From assembly GCA_040383485.1 (NCBI GenBank), contig JBEIDK010000151.1, positions 1 through 7,653 on the forward strand: DNA of 7,653 bases, given 5' to 3'. This stretch comes from JBEIDK01 sp040383485. GTDB lineage: Bacteria > Bacteroidota > Bacteroidia > UBA4408. The notes beneath the pieces are model-generated. The model searched no databases, was not told the origin of the DNA, and saw only the letters and a list, made by a program, of their open reading frames with translations. Below are positions 5,894 through 7,653 of this stretch, piece by piece. The first letter of the stretch is position 1; each line of letters begins with the position of its first letter. The position numbers and the translations under genes are program-made.

Positions 5894-7438
5894 ATGAAAA
5901 ATAAATTTATATATTTAGCTATTATAGCTGCTGGATTTGCTTCTTGTGAACCAGAATTTGAAAATACAGTAGATGCAAATTATACTGCTGGAGATGCTGA
6001 TTTTACTACATACGTTGCAGTTGGAAACTCATTAACTGCAGGTTACATGGATGGAACTGTTTCTAGAGTAGGACAGACTTATTCGTTTCCAAATTTATTA
6101 GCGCAACAATTTGCATTAGTAGGTGGTGGGGCTTTTACCCAACCATCTTATGCAGAAGATGTGAATAATTTAGGAGGAATTCAAGGTTTAACAGGAACTA
6201 GATTAGTAATTAATGCTTCTGTTGGTGGTGTTCAGCCAATTGCAGGAACACCTACAATAACACTTACTCCTCAGGCAACTGCTTATAACAATATGGGAGT
6301 GCCTGGTGCTAAATCGTTTCATTTAACTTTTCCTGGATATGGGGCATTGAATCCATATTTTACAAGACATGCAACTTCTCCTACAGCAACAGTTTTGGGT
6401 GATGCGATGTCTAAAGTGCCAACTTTTTTCACTAACTGGATTGGGGCTAATGACGTGTTAGCTTATGCAACTAGTGGTGGTGCTCAAGCAGATGGTGTAA
6501 CGCCAGCGGCTGATCACAATTCGACTGGGAATATGAATCCTGCAACTTATGGAATGAATGATATTACAAATTCTAATGTATTTGCTAGTGTTTATTCAAC
6601 AATAGTTACTACCTTGACTTCTGGTGGTGCAAAAGGTGTTGTAGCAACAGTACCTAGTGTAACTTCTATTCCATATTTTACAACTGTTAAATATAATGCT
6701 ATTTCAGATGCTGCTATTGCATCTAATCCTCAAGCATCTTTGTTGGTTCAATTATATGGATTTTTATCAGTGGCTACTAATGGGCGAATTACACCTTTAA
6801 ACTTAACTGACGGAGTTAATAATGCTTTACTTATTAATGATTCTGATTTGACTAGTTTAAGTGCTCAAATTACAGCTTATGCAAATGCTTCAGGAAATCC
6901 TTTATTAGTTTCTAATGCAAATGCCTTGGGTGCTATATATGGTAAATCAAGATTGGCAACAGCTGAAGATTTAGTAGTTTTAACTGCGAGTGGTATTTTA
7001 TTGCCACCAAACAATGTTAATGCTAGCCTTCCTGCTCCTTTTAATTTAAATGGGATTACAGCTCCTTTAGCAAACAAATGGGTATTAACAGCGAATGAAA
7101 AAGCTAAAGTAGCTAATGCTACGGCAGCTTATAATGCAGCTATTGTATCTATTGCAAACGCAAATGATATAGCTGTTGCAGATATGAATGCAATTATGAA
7201 TCAATTAGTATCTGGTTTAAGAATAGAAACAGGACAATTATATACAGCTAACTATTTTAGTGGTTCTGCTACAGAAGGTGTTGTATTGTTTTCTTTAGAC
7301 GGAGTTCATCCAAATGCACGTGGTTATGCAGTAATTGCTAATGAAGTTATAAAAGTGATTAATGAATTTTATAATGCTAATTTACCATTACATAATCCAT
7401 CTTATTTCCCAGGTATTAATATAGTATCTTCGAATTAA
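5894..7438 (+). CDS. SGNH/GDSL-family hydrolase, lipoprotein
   Basis: This is a 514-residue probable esterase or lipase. A signal peptide ends in the lipobox FASC with Cys18 as the lipidated residue, followed by CEPEFE; acidic residues next to the Cys resemble Bacteroidota surface-export signals. Block I is VGNSLTAG with nucleophile S46. A block II-like MGVPGAKS lies at 134-141, block III is GAND at 184-187, and block V is DGVHPN with D469 and H472. So all catalytic positions are present. About 280 residues rich in Ala and Asn separate blocks III and V, far more than in small GDSL enzymes of about 200 residues. It follows the OmpP1/FadL gene by 18 bases without its own promoter and precedes a strong terminator. 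Surface release of fatty acids for the channel is a reasonable inference; the substrate is unproven. Confidence 0.9.
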   Translation: MKNKFIYLAIIAAGFASCEPEFENTVDANYTAGDADFTTYVAVGNSLTAGYMDGTVSRVGQTYSFPNLLAQQFALVGGGAFTQPSYAEDVNNLGGIQGLTGTRLVINASVGGVQPIAGTPTITLTPQATAYNNMGVPGAKSFHLTFPGYGALNPYFTRHATSPTATVLGDAMSKVPTFFTNWIGANDVLAYATSGGAQADGVTPAADHNSTGNMNPATYGMNDITNSNVFASVYSTIVTTLTSGGAKGVVATVPSVTSIPYFTTVKYNAISDAAIASNPQASLLVQLYGFLSVATNGRITPLNLTDGVNNALLINDSDLTSLSAQITAYANASGNPLLVSNANALGAIYGKSRLATAEDLVVLTASGILLPPNNVNASLPAPFNLNGITAPLANKWVLTANEKAKVANATAAYNAAIVSIANANDIAVADMNAIMNQLVSGLRIETGQLYTANYFSGSATEGVVLFSLDGVHPNARGYAVIANEVIKVINEFYNANLPLHNPSYFPGINIVSSN

Positions 7439-7456
7439 TATTTGAAATAAATTTCT

Positions 7457-7486
7457 AAAAAGGCATCAATATTGATGCCTTTTTTT
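7457..7486 (+). terminator. Intrinsic terminator of the OmpP1-SGNH unit
   Basis: AAAAAGGCATCAAT at 7457-7470 is followed directly by its reverse complement, and the T-run extends to seven bases (7480-7486). The stem has a GGCATC/GATGCC core with A and T tracts on the flanks, so it could act in both directions. It begins 18 bases after the SGNH stop. Confidence 0.9.
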
Positions 7487-7514
7487 GTAATTTTAAATTT
7501 CTAAATACAATCAA

Positions 7515-7653
7515 ATGAATTTAATTATTAAGCTTTTAATCAGTACAATTGTAGTTTTTGTGCTGTCTTATTTTTTGCCTGGAGTTCATGTTACTAGTTT
7601 AACAGGTGCTTTAATGGTAGCCGTTGTATTGGGTTTGTTGAATACTTTTTTAA
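7515..7653 (+). CDS. Phage-holin-4/YvlD-like small membrane protein, 3' end outside the window
   Basis: Forty-six residues are visible from ATG 7515, and the frame is open to the edge. The start MNLIIKLLISTIVVFVLSYFL is one transmembrane helix. A short polar turn with PGVHVTSLTG follows, and then a second helix (ALMVAVVLGLLNTFL). This pattern, including the Pro-Gly-Val turn and GLLNTFL, is typical of the Phage_holin_4_2 (YvlD-like) family of about 110-120 residues with four membrane helices. Despite the name these are ordinary chromosomal inner-membrane proteins of unknown function, and nothing phage-like surrounds it. The gene starts 28 bases after the terminator's T-run; I see no exact TAnnTTTG element in that short gap. 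Confidence 0.75.
   Translation, partial: MNLIIKLLISTIVVFVLSYFLPGVHVTSLTGALMVAVVLGLLNTFL

Noticed and set aside
6877..7077. Open frame of 66 codons on the minus strand
   Set aside because: It is antisense to the Ala/Asn-rich part of the SGNH gene, with no supporting signals.

Overview
The window looks like core chromosome of a Bacteroidota bacterium, most likely a member of the Flavobacteriaceae (Flavobacterium-like). The evidence is the strong AT bias, A-rich leaders in place of clear Shine-Dalgarno sites, promoter-like elements of the Bacteroidota form TAnnTTTG, and the gene order CBS-domain protein / NAD kinase / DUF6089-like protein / isoprenyl transferase, divergent from pdxJ and an alpha/beta hydrolase. 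I recognise this order and these proteins from memory of flavobacterial genomes; no search was run.

Left part, minus strand (about 2912 down to 1). A CBS-domain protein, NAD kinase (nadK), a small secreted or outer-membrane DUF6089-like protein and undecaprenyl diphosphate synthase (uppS) follow one another. The first two are 11 bases apart and the last two are 3 bases apart. A 120-base gap holding a TAnnTTTG promoter separates the pairs. In related genomes bamA usually follows uppS, which would lie beyond base 1. uppS is broken here: one missing base near 311-313 ends the N-terminal part at TAA. That TAA overlaps an ATG (TAATG) opening the rest of the enzyme in the other frame. Everything else in uppS is intact.

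Middle, plus strand (3007-4485). pdxJ (pyridoxine 5'-phosphate synthase) and an alpha/beta hydrolase lie one base apart and probably form one transcript. A perfect 30-bp palindrome at 4491-4520 closes it.

Right part, plus strand (4530-7486). A well-formed Bacteroidota promoter drives an OmpP1/FadL-type outer-membrane channel and, 18 bases later, a large SGNH/GDSL lipoprotein. A strong intrinsic terminator at 7457-7486 ends this unit. The pair suggests surface hydrolysis of a lipid or ester coupled to uptake of the hydrophobic product. The window ends inside a small membrane protein of the phage-holin-4/YvlD type.

I see no mobile element, CRISPR array, tRNA, rRNA or phage block. The window is mostly ordinary housekeeping and envelope genes. 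What deserves a second look is the split uppS, the long perfect palindrome, and the OmpP1-SGNH pair with its oversized hydrolase.
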